Assembly: GCA_964558455.1 (NCBI GenBank)
Contig: CAZLEE010000037.1
Location: forward strand, 1-28,153
Reading direction: 5' to 3'
Length of the DNA: 28,153 nt
DNA from: DASRLE01 sp964558455
GTDB taxonomy: Bacteria; Verrucomicrobiota; Verrucomicrobiia; Limisphaerales; Palsa-1400
The position numbers and the translations under genes were made by a program. Shown here piece after piece: positions 1 through 7,942 of this stretch. Under the pieces are notes generated by a model that ran no database searches, was not told where the DNA came from, and saw only the letters and a list, made by a program, of their open reading frames with translations. The stretch's first letter is position 1; each line of letters starts with the position of its first letter.

Positions 1-167
1 ACGCCTCTGCTAATCTCCGGACACTCTGTCAAGAGGCGCCTTGCATGACGCTTACATAGCTTGGGCTGCGGCGGAAGTGTTTTTCCCAACCGTTGTGTCA
101 AGAACTTTTTTTGGGGCGGCATTTTTTGACGGCTGGACATGAGGAAAATTTCTGGAAGAATCGCGGC

Positions 168-779
168 GTGAAACAGTCAATCGTTGTGTTGGACCTGGAA
201 GGTGTGTTGGCGCCGGAAATCTGGATCGCCGTGGCCGAGAAGACCCGGATACCGGAATTGCGCCGCACGACCCGCGATGAACCCGATTACAATAAACTGA
301 TGCGGGGACGCATCGAGATCATGGACCGGCACAGCCTGGGATTGGCCGATATTCAAGGAGTCATCGCCACGTTGCGGCCATTGCCAGGCGCGGTGGAGTT
401 TCTGGATGAATTGCGCGCGTTTTCCCAGGTCATTATTTTGTCCGATACTTTTGAGGAATTCGCCAAGCCGATTATGAAACAGCTTGGCTGGCCGACCATT
501 TTCTGCCATCGGCTTGTGGTCGAGAAAGGCCGGATCACCGGGTATAAACTACGCCAGGAAGAGGCCAAAAGGAGTTCGGTGCGGGCGTTGCGAAGTTTGG
601 ATTATCATGTGATTGCCACCGGCGATTCATTCAATGACGTGGCCATGTTGAAAGAGGCCAACACCGGTTTTCTGTTTCATTCCCCTGAGGCCATTAAAAA
701 ACAATTTCCGCAGTTCAAGACTTTTGAAACTTACAGCGATCTGCTGGCGGCTTTAAAGAAAGCGATGGCGGCAGCCTAG
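168..779 (+). CDS. thrH: ThrH-type phosphoserine phosphatase / homoserine phosphotransferase
   Basis: HAD-superfamily phosphatase of about 203 aa, the usual ThrH length. ThrH dephosphorylates phosphoserine (last step of serine synthesis) and can transfer the phosphate to homoserine. Visible motifs are DLEGVLAPEIW at residues 9-19 (ThrH has D-x-E where most HAD enzymes have D-x-D), ILSDTFEEF near 90-98 and GDSFNDVAML at 152-161, the acidic magnesium-binding motif. The reading frame is open back to 93, but the extra N-terminal residues do not look like the family. I chose GTG 168 because GGAAGA lies at 154-159 with 8 bases of spacing and the protein then begins just before the first beta strand. 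It converges on gpsA; the two stop codons share the palindrome CTAG at 776-779. The 167 bases before it hold no gene that I can see. Confidence 0.9.
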   Translation: MKQSIVVLDLEGVLAPEIWIAVAEKTRIPELRRTTRDEPDYNKLMRGRIEIMDRHSLGLADIQGVIATLRPLPGAVEFLDELRAFSQVIILSDTFEEFAKPIMKQLGWPTIFCHRLVVEKGRITGYKLRQEEAKRSSVRALRSLDYHVIATGDSFNDVAMLKEANTGFLFHSPEAIKKQFPQFKTFETYSDLLAALKKAMAAA

Positions 780-1756
780 TCTTCCTGCTTGGGGTCGCGA
801 TCCATGAGGTCGCGGGCGGCTTGCCGGACGTTCTTTTGTTGATAAAGCACGGCATGGACCTCGTCGGTGATCGGGGTTTCAATTTGCCATTTTCGGGCCA
901 GCTTATGGGCGGCGCGCGCCGTGGGGTATCCTTCCGCGACTGTGACGGCGCCGGTCAGAATGGCGTCCACGTTTTCACCCCGGCCAATGCGTTCGCCGAA
1001 TTGGCGGTTGCGACTGAGCTTGGAAAAACAGGTGAGAGTCAGATCGCCCAACCCGCTCAAGCCGGAGAAAGTTTCGGGAGCGGCGCCGCATTTCACGCCC
1101 AGGCGGCGGATTTCCGCGATGGCCCGGGTGATGAGGGCGGCCTTGGCGTTGTCGCCACATCCGATGCCGTCGCAGATGCCGGCGGCAATGGCGACGACAT
1201 TTTTCAATGCCCCGCCCAATTCCACCCCGGGCACATCGTTGCTGGTATAGACGCGAAAAGAGGGGCGGTGAAACAATTGCTGCACTTCCCGGGCAATGGC
1301 CGCATCGGCATGGGCGGCGACACTGGCCGCCGGCATTTCCCGGGCGACCTCCATGGCGAGAGTCGGGCCGGACAAGGCGACGCCCGACGCGCGCGGCATG
1401 GTTTCGCGCAGGATGCCAGACATGGTCAATCCTGTTTCAAACTCAATGCCTTTGGTCACACTGACAGCGATGCCGTCAAAGTCCGGCACACGGCCCGTCA
1501 CCTCCCGGAAGAAGCGGGAGGGCAGAGCCAGCACGATGCAGCGGCTGCCCGCCACGGCGCGAACCAGGTCCGGCTCGAACTTGAGGTTGCGCGCCAAGGA
1601 AATTCCGGGCAGGTAAATCTGGTTGCAGCCCGCCTGTTGCACGGCACGAAGATGGGCGGCGTCATGTCCCCAAAGAGTGACGGCATGTTTGTTTTGGCAG
1701 AGCAAATCAGCCAACGCCGTCCCCCAAGCCCCGCAGCCGATAACGGTAATTCTCAT
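776..1756 (-). CDS. gpsA: Glycerol-3-phosphate dehydrogenase [NAD(P)+]
   Basis: Cytosolic enzyme reducing dihydroxyacetone phosphate to sn-glycerol 3-phosphate, the backbone of phospholipids. The 326 aa are the normal family length. An N-terminal Rossmann motif GCGAWGTALADLL is at residues 8-20, followed by SVTKGIEFETG, LSGPTLAMEVA and the substrate-domain signature LGGALKNVVAIAAGICDG, where the Lys is catalytic, then SGLGDLTLTCFS. It lies 9 bases downstream of plsY on the same strand. Together they supply and acylate glycerol 3-phosphate, so co-transcription in the order plsY-gpsA is likely. Its stop codon overlaps that of thrH on the opposite strand. Confidence 0.97.
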   Translation of the reverse strand: MRITVIGCGAWGTALADLLCQNKHAVTLWGHDAAHLRAVQQAGCNQIYLPGISLARNLKFEPDLVRAVAGSRCIVLALPSRFFREVTGRVPDFDGIAVSVTKGIEFETGLTMSGILRETMPRASGVALSGPTLAMEVAREMPAASVAAHADAAIAREVQQLFHRPSFRVYTSNDVPGVELGGALKNVVAIAAGICDGIGCGDNAKAALITRAIAEIRRLGVKCGAAPETFSGLSGLGDLTLTCFSKLSRNRQFGERIGRGENVDAILTGAVTVAEGYPTARAAHKLARKWQIETPITDEVHAVLYQQKNVRQAARDLMDRDPKQED

Positions 1757-1765
1757 GGCAACAGG

Positions 1766-2392
1766 TCAGGTTTTTTTTGAGCCGATGCGGCTTTCAGCGC
1801 CGGAGAGCAGGCGTTTGATGTTGCCCTTATGCTTGTAGATGGCCAACACGCTTAACGCCGTCATGACCAGGGTCATGGTGAGGCTGCCGTTCCAGTACCA
1901 GACAGCCACGGGCAAAATGAGAGCGGCAGTGATGGAAGCGAGCGATACAAATCTTGTCAAAGCAAAGACCAAGCCCCACAAAATGAGGGCGGTCACGCAG
2001 GCCAGCGGCGCCCAAGCCAGCACCACGCCGGCCGAGGTTGCGATGCCCTTGCCGCCCTTGAACTTCAACCAGCAGGTGAAATTATGGCCGAGAATGGCCG
2101 CCACGCCCGCAGCCAGGGCAAGATGTTCCGATTGCGAAGACGCGGCGGGGTAAAAACAAACGGCCAGCAACGGCACCCAGCGGGCGGCCACAAAACCCTT
2201 CAAAGCATCAACCAGAAGCACGATGATGCCGGCCGTTTTTCCCAGGACACGGAAGGCGTTGGTCGCGCCGATATTCCCGCTGCCCATGGTCCTGACGTCC
2301 ACGCCGCGAGCTTTGCCCGCGAGATACCCCGTCGGCACAGACCCCAGAAAATAAGAAACGGTCACAACCAAAATGTAAGAACGAAAGTCCAC
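1766..2392 (-). CDS. plsY: Acyl-phosphate:glycerol-3-phosphate acyltransferase PlsY
   Basis: Integral membrane enzyme that transfers an acyl group from acyl phosphate to position 1 of glycerol 3-phosphate, giving lysophosphatidic acid. The 208 aa carry the three PlsY signatures: SYFLGSVPTGYLAGK near residues 13-27, GSGNIGATNAFRVLGKTAG near 37-53, and GHNFTCWLKFKGGKGIATSAGV in the middle with the glycine-rich phosphate-binding KGGKG. Several hydrophobic segments fit the multi-pass fold. The start is GTG 2392 and I see no clear Shine-Dalgarno sequence ahead of it. It is the first gene of the plsY-gpsA pair and is divergent from the oxidoreductase at 2512. Confidence 0.95.
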   Translation of the reverse strand: MDFRSYILVVTVSYFLGSVPTGYLAGKARGVDVRTMGSGNIGATNAFRVLGKTAGIIVLLVDALKGFVAARWVPLLAVCFYPAASSQSEHLALAAGVAAILGHNFTCWLKFKGGKGIATSAGVVLAWAPLACVTALILWGLVFALTRFVSLASITAALILPVAVWYWNGSLTMTLVMTALSVLAIYKHKGNIKRLLSGAESRIGSKKT

Positions 2393-2511
2393 GTACGGGG
2401 GTCAGGTTGGATAATATCGCGGCACTTTAAAAGAAAATTTGCGCAGGCACCCGCGTCCCGGGTGAAAATTCAGGCTCGTCATTGGAGAATCATCAACCGT
2501 AAATTTAAAGA
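2393..2511. promoter_or_regulatory. Divergent intergenic region between plsY and the lipid A operon
   Basis: This is the only non-coding DNA from which both the plsY-gpsA pair and the rightward oxidoreductase-lpxB operon can be started. It contains a perfect 6-base dyad, CACCCG at 2448-2453 and CGGGTG at 2459-2464 with a 5-base spacer. A -10-like TATTAT reads on the minus strand at 2416-2411, 18 bases before the plsY GTG. No convincing -35 was found by eye. The promoter role follows from the arrangement; the dyad as an operator is a guess. Confidence 0.4.
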
Positions 2512-3543
2512 ATGTCTGACAAACTCAAAGTGGCAGTGCTCGGGGTCGGCTCTCTGGGCAAGGAACACGCCCGCATCTATGCCGAACTGGCCGGCGCGGG
2601 GAAAATCATCTTTACCGGGGTATATGACGTTGCAAGCAGCCAGGCGGCGAAAATAGCCGAAAAATACAAGGTCCCCGTCTTTTCGTCGGTGAACGAAGCC
2701 GTGCTGGGGGCCGATGCGTTCAGCATCGTGACCCCGACGACGACCCATTTCGAGCTGGCCAAAATCCTGCTAAACGCGGGGAAACACGTATTGGTCGAAA
2801 AACCGATGACAGACAATGCGGAGAACGCTGGCGAGTTGGTGCAATTAGCCCAGGAAAAGAAAGCCATACTCCAGGTCGGCCACGTTGAACGATTCAATCC
2901 GGTGCTGAAATACCTGGAAAAAGTCGCAACAGACCCGCGCTTCATAGAATCCCACCGTCTGTCCCCGTATCCGAAACGGAGCACCGACATCGGCGTGGTG
3001 CTGGACTTGATGATCCATGATTTGGACGTGGTGCTGGGATTCGTACGCTCGCCCGTGGTCAGCGTGGACGCGGTTGGCATACCGGTATTGAGCCAGTCCG
3101 AAGATATTGCCAACGCGCGGCTGCGTTTTGCCAACGGCTGCGTGGCCAATCTCACGGCCAGCCGGGTCAGCCCGGAGAGAATGAGAAAGATCCGCGTTTT
3201 CAGCGGCGGGGCGGAAACGAGCTACGTCTCGCTGGATTTCAAGGCGCAAGAAGGGTTCATCTACCGTGTGGCGCGGGAAGGCGAAGGAGAATCGTCCATT
3301 CTGAAGAAACTGTTTCTGAGCAAGGACTCGACAATCGTGAGCGAATTTGCGGGGCGGAAAGTGGTGCGCGAACCGGTGCCGATAGAAAAGGACGAACCGC
3401 TCAAGCTGGAGTTGCAGGATTTCATTCATTGCGTGCAGGAGCACCTCACCCCGAAAGTCAGCGGGGTGGTGGCCAAGCGCGCGCTGGACCTGGCTTTTGA
3501 GATCACGCGCCTGATCAAAGCCGCCAACAAAAGTCTCACCTAA
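2512..3543 (+). CDS. Gfo/Idh/MocA family oxidoreductase, possibly a UDP-GlcNAc 3-dehydrogenase (GnnA-like)
   Basis: NAD(P)-dependent sugar oxidoreductase of 343 aa. The N-terminal Rossmann domain shows GVGSLGKEHARIY near residues 11-23, the EKPMT motif near 96-100 and QVGHVERFNP near 121-130. The C-terminal domain has DLMIHDLDVVL, with the family catalytic His. In several Gram-negative bacteria (Acidithiobacillus, Leptospira) a relative, GnnA, oxidises the 3-OH of UDP-GlcNAc so that GnnB can make a 3-amino sugar for amide-linked lipid A, and gnnA sits next to lpxA/lpxB. Here the gene is two genes upstream of lpxB and 3 bases from the next start, which favours that role. No GnnB-like aminotransferase is in the window, so the substrate is an inference. 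Confidence 0.85.
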   Translation: MSDKLKVAVLGVGSLGKEHARIYAELAGAGKIIFTGVYDVASSQAAKIAEKYKVPVFSSVNEAVLGADAFSIVTPTTTHFELAKILLNAGKHVLVEKPMTDNAENAGELVQLAQEKKAILQVGHVERFNPVLKYLEKVATDPRFIESHRLSPYPKRSTDIGVVLDLMIHDLDVVLGFVRSPVVSVDAVGIPVLSQSEDIANARLRFANGCVANLTASRVSPERMRKIRVFSGGAETSYVSLDFKAQEGFIYRVAREGEGESSILKKLFLSKDSTIVSEFAGRKVVREPVPIEKDEPLKLELQDFIHCVQEHLTPKVSGVVAKRALDLAFEITRLIKAANKSLT

Positions 3544-3546
3544 AGC

Positions 3547-3930
3547 ATGGGCATGGGCGGCCTTATTATCATCCTTCCGATATTGGCGTTTGATGTGTGG
3601 CTATGCGCCACAACGGGAACGCGCCAAATGCGGCACTGGGCGGCGTTGGGGCAATGGCGGCGGATCGCGGCCGCGTTGTGCATTGGAGCGGCCTTGGGAG
3701 TATGGATGGTTTTTTTCGCGCATTACAGAGCTGGAATGGAGATAAGGCGGGGATTTCCCATTCCACTGTCTTTTTTCCGCGCTGAAGAAAACGTCTGGAT
3801 ACGCGCCGCATTGCCCGCCCCCGTGGCCTGCGCGGGTTATGCCGCGAACTTTCTCACCGGGCTGGCCGCGCCTTTCATCCCCGGCAAGATCGGGGAGTTT
3901 CTCAAACAAGTGAAAGCGGAATTGAAATGA
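3547..3930 (+). CDS. Small integral membrane protein of the lipid A operon
   Basis: 127-aa protein that I do not recognise. It has three hydrophobic stretches, about residues 4-20, 38-60 and 83-112, with basic residues between them, and a charged C-terminus ending EFLKQVKAELK. It starts 3 bases after the oxidoreductase stop, and its last bases (ATGA, 3927-3930) overlap the lpxB start, so the three genes are probably translationally coupled. The position suggests an inner-membrane accessory to lipid A synthesis, but nothing in the sequence shows a reaction. Confidence 0.7.
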   Translation: MGMGGLIIILPILAFDVWLCATTGTRQMRHWAALGQWRRIAAALCIGAALGVWMVFFAHYRAGMEIRRGFPIPLSFFRAEENVWIRAALPAPVACAGYAANFLTGLAAPFIPGKIGEFLKQVKAELK

Positions 3931-5090
3931 CGCCCAAAACCATCCTGATCGTGGCCGGAGAACCGAGCGGCGACGCCAACGCCGCCGCACTGGTCAAGGC
4001 CCTGGCCCGGTTGCTTCCCGGGACGGAATTCATCGGGGCGGGCGGGCCGGCCATGGCAGCGGCGGGAGTGAAGCTTTCGTTCAATTTGACGGACGACGCG
4101 ACCATTGGCCCGGTTGACGCCCTTAAAAAACTGGGAACCATCCGCCGGCGGCAACGCGCCCTGGCGGATCTGGCCATCGCCCGGCGGCCGGAACTGATCA
4201 TCCTGGTGGATTTTTACACATTCAACCGGCCCTGGGTGCGCCGGGTCCGAAACCATGCCGGCGCCCAGGCCGATGACGCGACGAAGTGGACACCGAAAAT
4301 TGCGCAATACACCTCGCCGCAAGTCTGGGCTTCGCGGCCTGGTCGCGCCGAGAAAATGGCCGGGGACATTGATCTGCTGCTCTGCTTTTTTCCATTTGAA
4401 CAGGAATGGTATGCCCGCCGCAAAACGTCGTTGCGGGTCGAATGCGTCGGACACCCCCTGTTTGACCGTCACCCGGCGATTTCCAACCGCGTCCAACCCG
4501 ACCAGGATGAAAATCCGGTCATCGTCCTGCTGCCGGGCAGTCGCATTGACGAATTGAAGCGGCATCTTCCGGTCATGCTGGCCACCGCCCGTGAAATTGC
4601 AGCGGTCAGGTCGGCCCGGTTCAAATTGGTGGCGGCTGATGAACGGATCGAAGCCTGCATAAGGTCCTATCTGGCTGCCGACATGCCGGAAGTGGAAATT
4701 CAAACCGGGCGAGTGGAAGAAGCCCTGTCCACCGCCACCCTGGCCATCACCAAAACAGGGACAATTTCCCTGGAATGCGCTTATTTTGGGGTGCCGACCC
4801 TAGCCATGTATAAGACGTCCACGCTCTTCTACCTCGTGGCGCGCCCCTTCGTATCAGTCAAATATTTGTCCATGCCCAATATTCTGGCAGGCGAACCGCT
4901 GTTTCCAGAATTCATCCAAAGTCAGGCCACGGCGGAAAATGTGTCCAAGGCGGCGCTGGCACTGCTGGCCGACCCCGCCCGGCGCGGCGCCATCCGGGCA
5001 AAATTGAAGACGATCATCGAATCGCTGGGCGGTCCAGGTGCAGCCGAACGGGCCGCCGCCATCCTGCTGCAACTATTGGCAGGACGTTGA
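3927..5090 (+). CDS. lpxB: Lipid-A-disaccharide synthase
   Basis: Peripheral inner-membrane glycosyltransferase (GT19) that joins UDP-2,3-diacylglucosamine and lipid X to make the lipid A disaccharide. At 387 aa it has the usual length. Diagnostic motifs are GEPSGDANAAALVKAL near residues 11-26, GAGGPAMAAAGV near 37-48, YTSPQVWASRPGRAEKM in the middle, VGHPLFD, the nucleotide-binding LLPGSRIDELKRHLPVML and, near the C-terminus, KTGTISLECAYFGVPTLAMYKTS. The start ATG overlaps the preceding gene by four bases. Its presence implies a Gram-negative outer membrane with lipid A. Confidence 0.95.
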   Translation: MTPKTILIVAGEPSGDANAAALVKALARLLPGTEFIGAGGPAMAAAGVKLSFNLTDDATIGPVDALKKLGTIRRRQRALADLAIARRPELIILVDFYTFNRPWVRRVRNHAGAQADDATKWTPKIAQYTSPQVWASRPGRAEKMAGDIDLLLCFFPFEQEWYARRKTSLRVECVGHPLFDRHPAISNRVQPDQDENPVIVLLPGSRIDELKRHLPVMLATAREIAAVRSARFKLVAADERIEACIRSYLAADMPEVEIQTGRVEEALSTATLAITKTGTISLECAYFGVPTLAMYKTSTLFYLVARPFVSVKYLSMPNILAGEPLFPEFIQSQATAENVSKAALALLADPARRGAIRAKLKTIIESLGGPGAAERAAAILLQLLAGR

Positions 5091-5140
5091 AAGCGCCGGG
5101 ATTGCGTTTTAAGCGCCTGTCAGAAAAAGAGATGATTGGC

Positions 5141-5168
5141 TCAAGTACCCCCCATTTCCGCCCGATAA
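5141..5168 (+). promoter_or_regulatory. Candidate sigma-28-like promoter ahead of the FlgM-like gene
   Basis: TCAAGTAC (5141-5148) and CCCGATAA (5161-5168) match the enterobacterial sigma-28 consensus TAAAGTTT / GCCGATAA at 5 of 8 and 7 of 8 positions. The spacer is 12 instead of 11 bases. Such a promoter would suit an flgM-type gene, which is commonly under FliA control. Short motifs like this occur by chance, so this is a hypothesis. Confidence 0.3.
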
Positions 5169-5176
5169 TAAATCAG

Positions 5177-5204
5177 CCGTTCGCCTCGTGCGACAAGCGA
5201 ACGG
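5177..5204 (+). promoter_or_regulatory. Perfect inverted repeat in the leader of the FlgM-like gene
   Basis: CCGTTCGC (5177-5184) and GCGAACGG (5197-5204) form an 8-base perfect dyad with a 12-base spacer, ending 6 bases before ATG 5211. In RNA the 3' arm would cover the only GGA near the start codon, so it could gate translation. As DNA it could be an operator overlapping the transcription start of the candidate promoter just upstream. No U-run follows, so it is not an intrinsic terminator. Confidence 0.5.
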
Positions 5205-5210
5205 ATAACG

Positions 5211-5453
5211 ATGGAAACAGACACCAATTTTAGAAAAACGCGCGGCAAAGTTTCGCCCGGCAATGTTCCCTCCTCCCGCTGGCACGCCCTGCGGGAAAAC
5301 CTGGACAACCTTCCCGATTGCCGCCCTGGTTTCGTCGAACGAGCCAAAGAACTAATCGACGACCCGGATTTTCCAGATCCGGTCGCGGAGCAAGAGATGG
5401 CCGAACAAATGGCGGTGCAAATATACATCAACGCCGACAAACCTCCTGGTTGA
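5211..5453 (+). CDS. Small acidic protein, possibly a FlgM-like anti-sigma-28 factor
   Basis: 80-aa soluble protein. The first 30 residues are polar and probably unstructured. Residues 33-68 (CRPGFVERAKELIDDPDFPD followed by a helix rich in E, A, Q and M) resemble the C-terminal half of FlgM, where a short helix, a gap of the type I-x-x-G-x-Y-x-x-D and a final helix bind the flagellar sigma factor FliA. Length and small size fit FlgM (about 90 aa). One base separates its stop from the next gene, which looks like a FlgN/FliT chaperone; flgM-flgN is the classic pairing. Similarity is judged by eye and is weak; a general hypothetical protein is the alternative. Confidence 0.45.
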   Translation: METDTNFRKTRGKVSPGNVPSSRWHALRENLDNLPDCRPGFVERAKELIDDPDFPDPVAEQEMAEQMAVQIYINADKPPG

Positions 5454-5454
5454 C

Positions 5455-5817
5455 ATGGACTCATCCCACCCCATAGCCGTACTCCTGAGAGAGTGGCTGG
5501 AATTGACCAGATCGGAATCCCACGCCATCCAATTCGGCCGGTGGAATGAAGTCGCCCAGATTCAAAAGAGCAAAAGCACCCTGCAAAAGCCGTTGATCTC
5601 CGCGATAGAACAGTGGAAAGCCGGGAACCCGTCCGAAGCGGCGACAAACCCATTTCACGTCGAGGTCAGCCGCCTGCTGGAACTGGAAGCGCGCACGAGC
5701 GAACTGCTGGCCGTGCGCAAGCGCGAGGTGCGGGAGAAAATTCTCCTGCTCGAACAAGCGCTTTACGATCTTCGGCGCAACGTCCCGGCGCGCGCAGCAG
5801 CGTCCCAAGTGGCCTGA
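5455..5817 (+). CDS. Helical protein, possibly a FlgN/FliT-like flagellar export chaperone
   Basis: 120-aa protein predicted to be almost entirely helical, with heptad-like spacing. The N-terminal part (LLREWLELTRSESHAIQFG, then a Trp in GRWNEV, then a Gln/Lys-rich helix) follows the FlgN/FliT pattern of a long helix, a short 'G-x-W/D' turn and a helix beginning with the phrase for counting substrates. The C-terminal helix is rich in E, R and L and ends in a basic, alanine-rich tail, as in chaperones whose tail binds export components. It is 1 base downstream of the FlgM-like gene. The assignment is an inference from fold and neighbour; there are no catalytic motifs to test. Confidence 0.45.
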   Translation: MDSSHPIAVLLREWLELTRSESHAIQFGRWNEVAQIQKSKSTLQKPLISAIEQWKAGNPSEAATNPFHVEVSRLLELEARTSELLAVRKREVREKILLLEQALYDLRRNVPARAAASQVA

Positions 5818-5943
5818 CACCCGCCCTTTTTCCACCCCGCCCCATTTCACCCGTTCGCGTCTGTTTTTTTGCAACAAGTTATTTTTGCGATTGAATTGCC
5901 GGTCGTAATCCGCAATGCTCAGACCACGCAATCGCACAACACA

Positions 5944-7926
5944 ATGTCGGTAAACTTATCGGACTCACAAAACGTTGATGATCGGACGGCCACCGTAGCC
6001 TCACTCGGACATGCCCGTCCGCCGATTTGGCTGGAAGGCGGTTCGGCGATTTTGAACCCATCGGGCGGCATACTCGAAATCAACACACCGCTCCGCAGTT
6101 GGCTGGAAAATTCCGGCGACGACGACGCAGACAGTTCGTTTTGGGATATTCTGGCCAAAATCTCGCCGGAATGGACTTCCCCCCTGCTGCAACTCGCCCA
6201 AGACACGGATCCGTTTGCCAGCATTGATCTGACTCTGGCCGGCGGCCCCCATCAATCCGACCAAACGTTCCGGTTGGAAGTGGCGCGCGCGCAGCAATGC
6301 ATCTTCGTTCGTCTAAGCTCGATCCGGCCGCCATCGAATTTGCCGTCCGGCGCCAAGATTGAAAACAGCGTTCACCCATTTGGAAGCAAGAGCACCTTTG
6401 GTATTTTGTCCGGCGCCGGGGCGAACGGGGTTGCCCCCGACCAGCACTGGCCCTGCATCGTATTCATTCAACAGCCCGATTTCGGCCTGCAATTTGCCAG
6501 CGCCAACATCAAGGAATTGACCGGGCTGGGTGCGGATGATTGGTGCAGTCATAGCGACCGTTTTTGGGAAGTGGTGCATGAATCCGACGCGCCCAATTTG
6601 CGCCGGCAATTCAAACACGCCGCGCAAACAAAGGACCCCATTACCAACGCCTATCGCATCCGTCATGCGCACACCGGCCGCGTCGCCTATATTTTGGAGC
6701 ATCGGCAGCCGGTCGTCAGCGCCAACGGCCTATTGCTCGGTTACGAAGTGGCGTGGCTGGATGTGACGCGACAAACCATCGCCGAAAGACGGCTGGCGGC
6801 GGCGGCCTGGAAAGAAACACTGGCGGTTCTCACCCTTGGCATGGCGCACGATTTCACCAACGTCATTGCCGGCATCCATTCATTGAGCGAGTCATTCCTG
6901 GCCCAGATGGATGGACAGCACGCGTTCTATGAGGGGATGTCGCTGATCAAAAAGAGTTCCATGCAAGCCAGCCAATTGGTGCATCGCATGGTCAGCCTGC
7001 ACTTGGGCCAGATTGGCGAGCGCAACTACCACGACCTGAACGATATTGCCCGCGACATGGTGGATTTGGTGAAAAAAATCCTGCCCCGGCGCGTTCAATT
7101 GGCCACGGAATTGTCCGAGGGACAACTGCCGGTATATCTGGATCTGGTCGAATTCCGGCAGGCCGTCATCAACCTGATATTAAACGCGGCCGACGCCATG
7201 CCGCGCGGAGGCCAGTTGACCCTCCGCACCTCGCGCCACGAGGAACAGCCGGTCCTGGAAAACATGAAGGGAACCGCACCCAGGCTGCCCTGCGTTTGTC
7301 TGACCGTGCAAGACACCGGCAGCGGGATCAAGCAACGCCATCTGGCCGCGATATTCGATCCATTTTTCACCACCAAGGCCAAAGGCTCCGGCCTTGGTTT
7401 GTACAACGCCCGTCTGGCCGTGGAGAAATTACACGGCGCCATATCCGTCGTATCCAGCGAAGGCAAAGGGACGAAGTTTCAAATCTGGCTGCCGGAGGCC
7501 GATTTTTCCGAAGCGAGCCGGCTTGAAACCGCCGCCCACGGCAAGCGTCCTGCCCGGCGCACCCTTTTGCTTCTCGGTCCAGCGGGCGAAATGCTCGATA
7601 AAACCGCGGAACTGCTTCGCTCCCACAACTATTACATCGTGATAGCGCCCTCCTCCGATCAGCCATTCGAGATGCTGCGCTCGCCGGACTATCTTTTTGA
7701 TGGTGTTTTCATGTTGACCGAACCGTGGTATCTTTCCTCCGGTTCCCTGCCCACCGAAGCATGCCAGCGGGACAAGCACATCAAACTGATTTTAAAACTC
7801 ACCGCCGGCCAACAGGACGATCTGGACACCCAGTTGCTGACCGACGCCGACTTGGTCCTAGGGGCCGAATTGTCGGAGATGGATTCACTGACCAAGCTCA
7901 AACAGTTTTTTGATCAGAACGGATGA
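5944..7926 (+). CDS. Soluble PAS-domain sensor histidine kinase with degenerate C-terminal receiver
   Basis: 660 aa from ATG 5944; the frame is open to TTG 5869, but the extra residues look unstructured and neither start has a good Shine-Dalgarno. No membrane segment is visible, so it senses in the cytoplasm. Order: PAS-like region about residues 25-125, a clearer PAS domain at 170-275 ending in the typical LGYEVAWLDVTRQ, HisKA box LGMAHDFTN with His302, and an ATPase domain with N-box NLILNAADAMP (410-420), DTGSGI (457-462), FFTTK (474-478) and GSGLGLYNA (481-489). Residues 540-660 fold like a receiver but lack the acidic pair and phosphorylatable Asp, so this end is probably a binding module. 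It precedes two receiver genes, and may work like FlrB/FleS if the block is flagellar. The 57 bases before 5871 are strikingly pyrimidine-rich. Confidence 0.85.
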   Translation: MSVNLSDSQNVDDRTATVASLGHARPPIWLEGGSAILNPSGGILEINTPLRSWLENSGDDDADSSFWDILAKISPEWTSPLLQLAQDTDPFASIDLTLAGGPHQSDQTFRLEVARAQQCIFVRLSSIRPPSNLPSGAKIENSVHPFGSKSTFGILSGAGANGVAPDQHWPCIVFIQQPDFGLQFASANIKELTGLGADDWCSHSDRFWEVVHESDAPNLRRQFKHAAQTKDPITNAYRIRHAHTGRVAYILEHRQPVVSANGLLLGYEVAWLDVTRQTIAERRLAAAAWKETLAVLTLGMAHDFTNVIAGIHSLSESFLAQMDGQHAFYEGMSLIKKSSMQASQLVHRMVSLHLGQIGERNYHDLNDIARDMVDLVKKILPRRVQLATELSEGQLPVYLDLVEFRQAVINLILNAADAMPRGGQLTLRTSRHEEQPVLENMKGTAPRLPCVCLTVQDTGSGIKQRHLAAIFDPFFTTKAKGSGLGLYNARLAVEKLHGAISVVSSEGKGTKFQIWLPEADFSEASRLETAAHGKRPARRTLLLLGPAGEMLDKTAELLRSHNYYIVIAPSSDQPFEMLRSPDYLFDGVFMLTEPWYLSSGSLPTEACQRDKHIKLILKLTAGQQDDLDTQLLTDADLVLGAELSEMDSLTKLKQFFDQNG

Positions 7927-7942
7927 AAACCATGTTGAGGCG

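Noticed and set aside
1..40. Inverted repeat GCCTCT / AGAGGC at the left edge
   Set aside because: Six bases with a 23-base loop is expected by chance, and the upstream context is cut by the window end.
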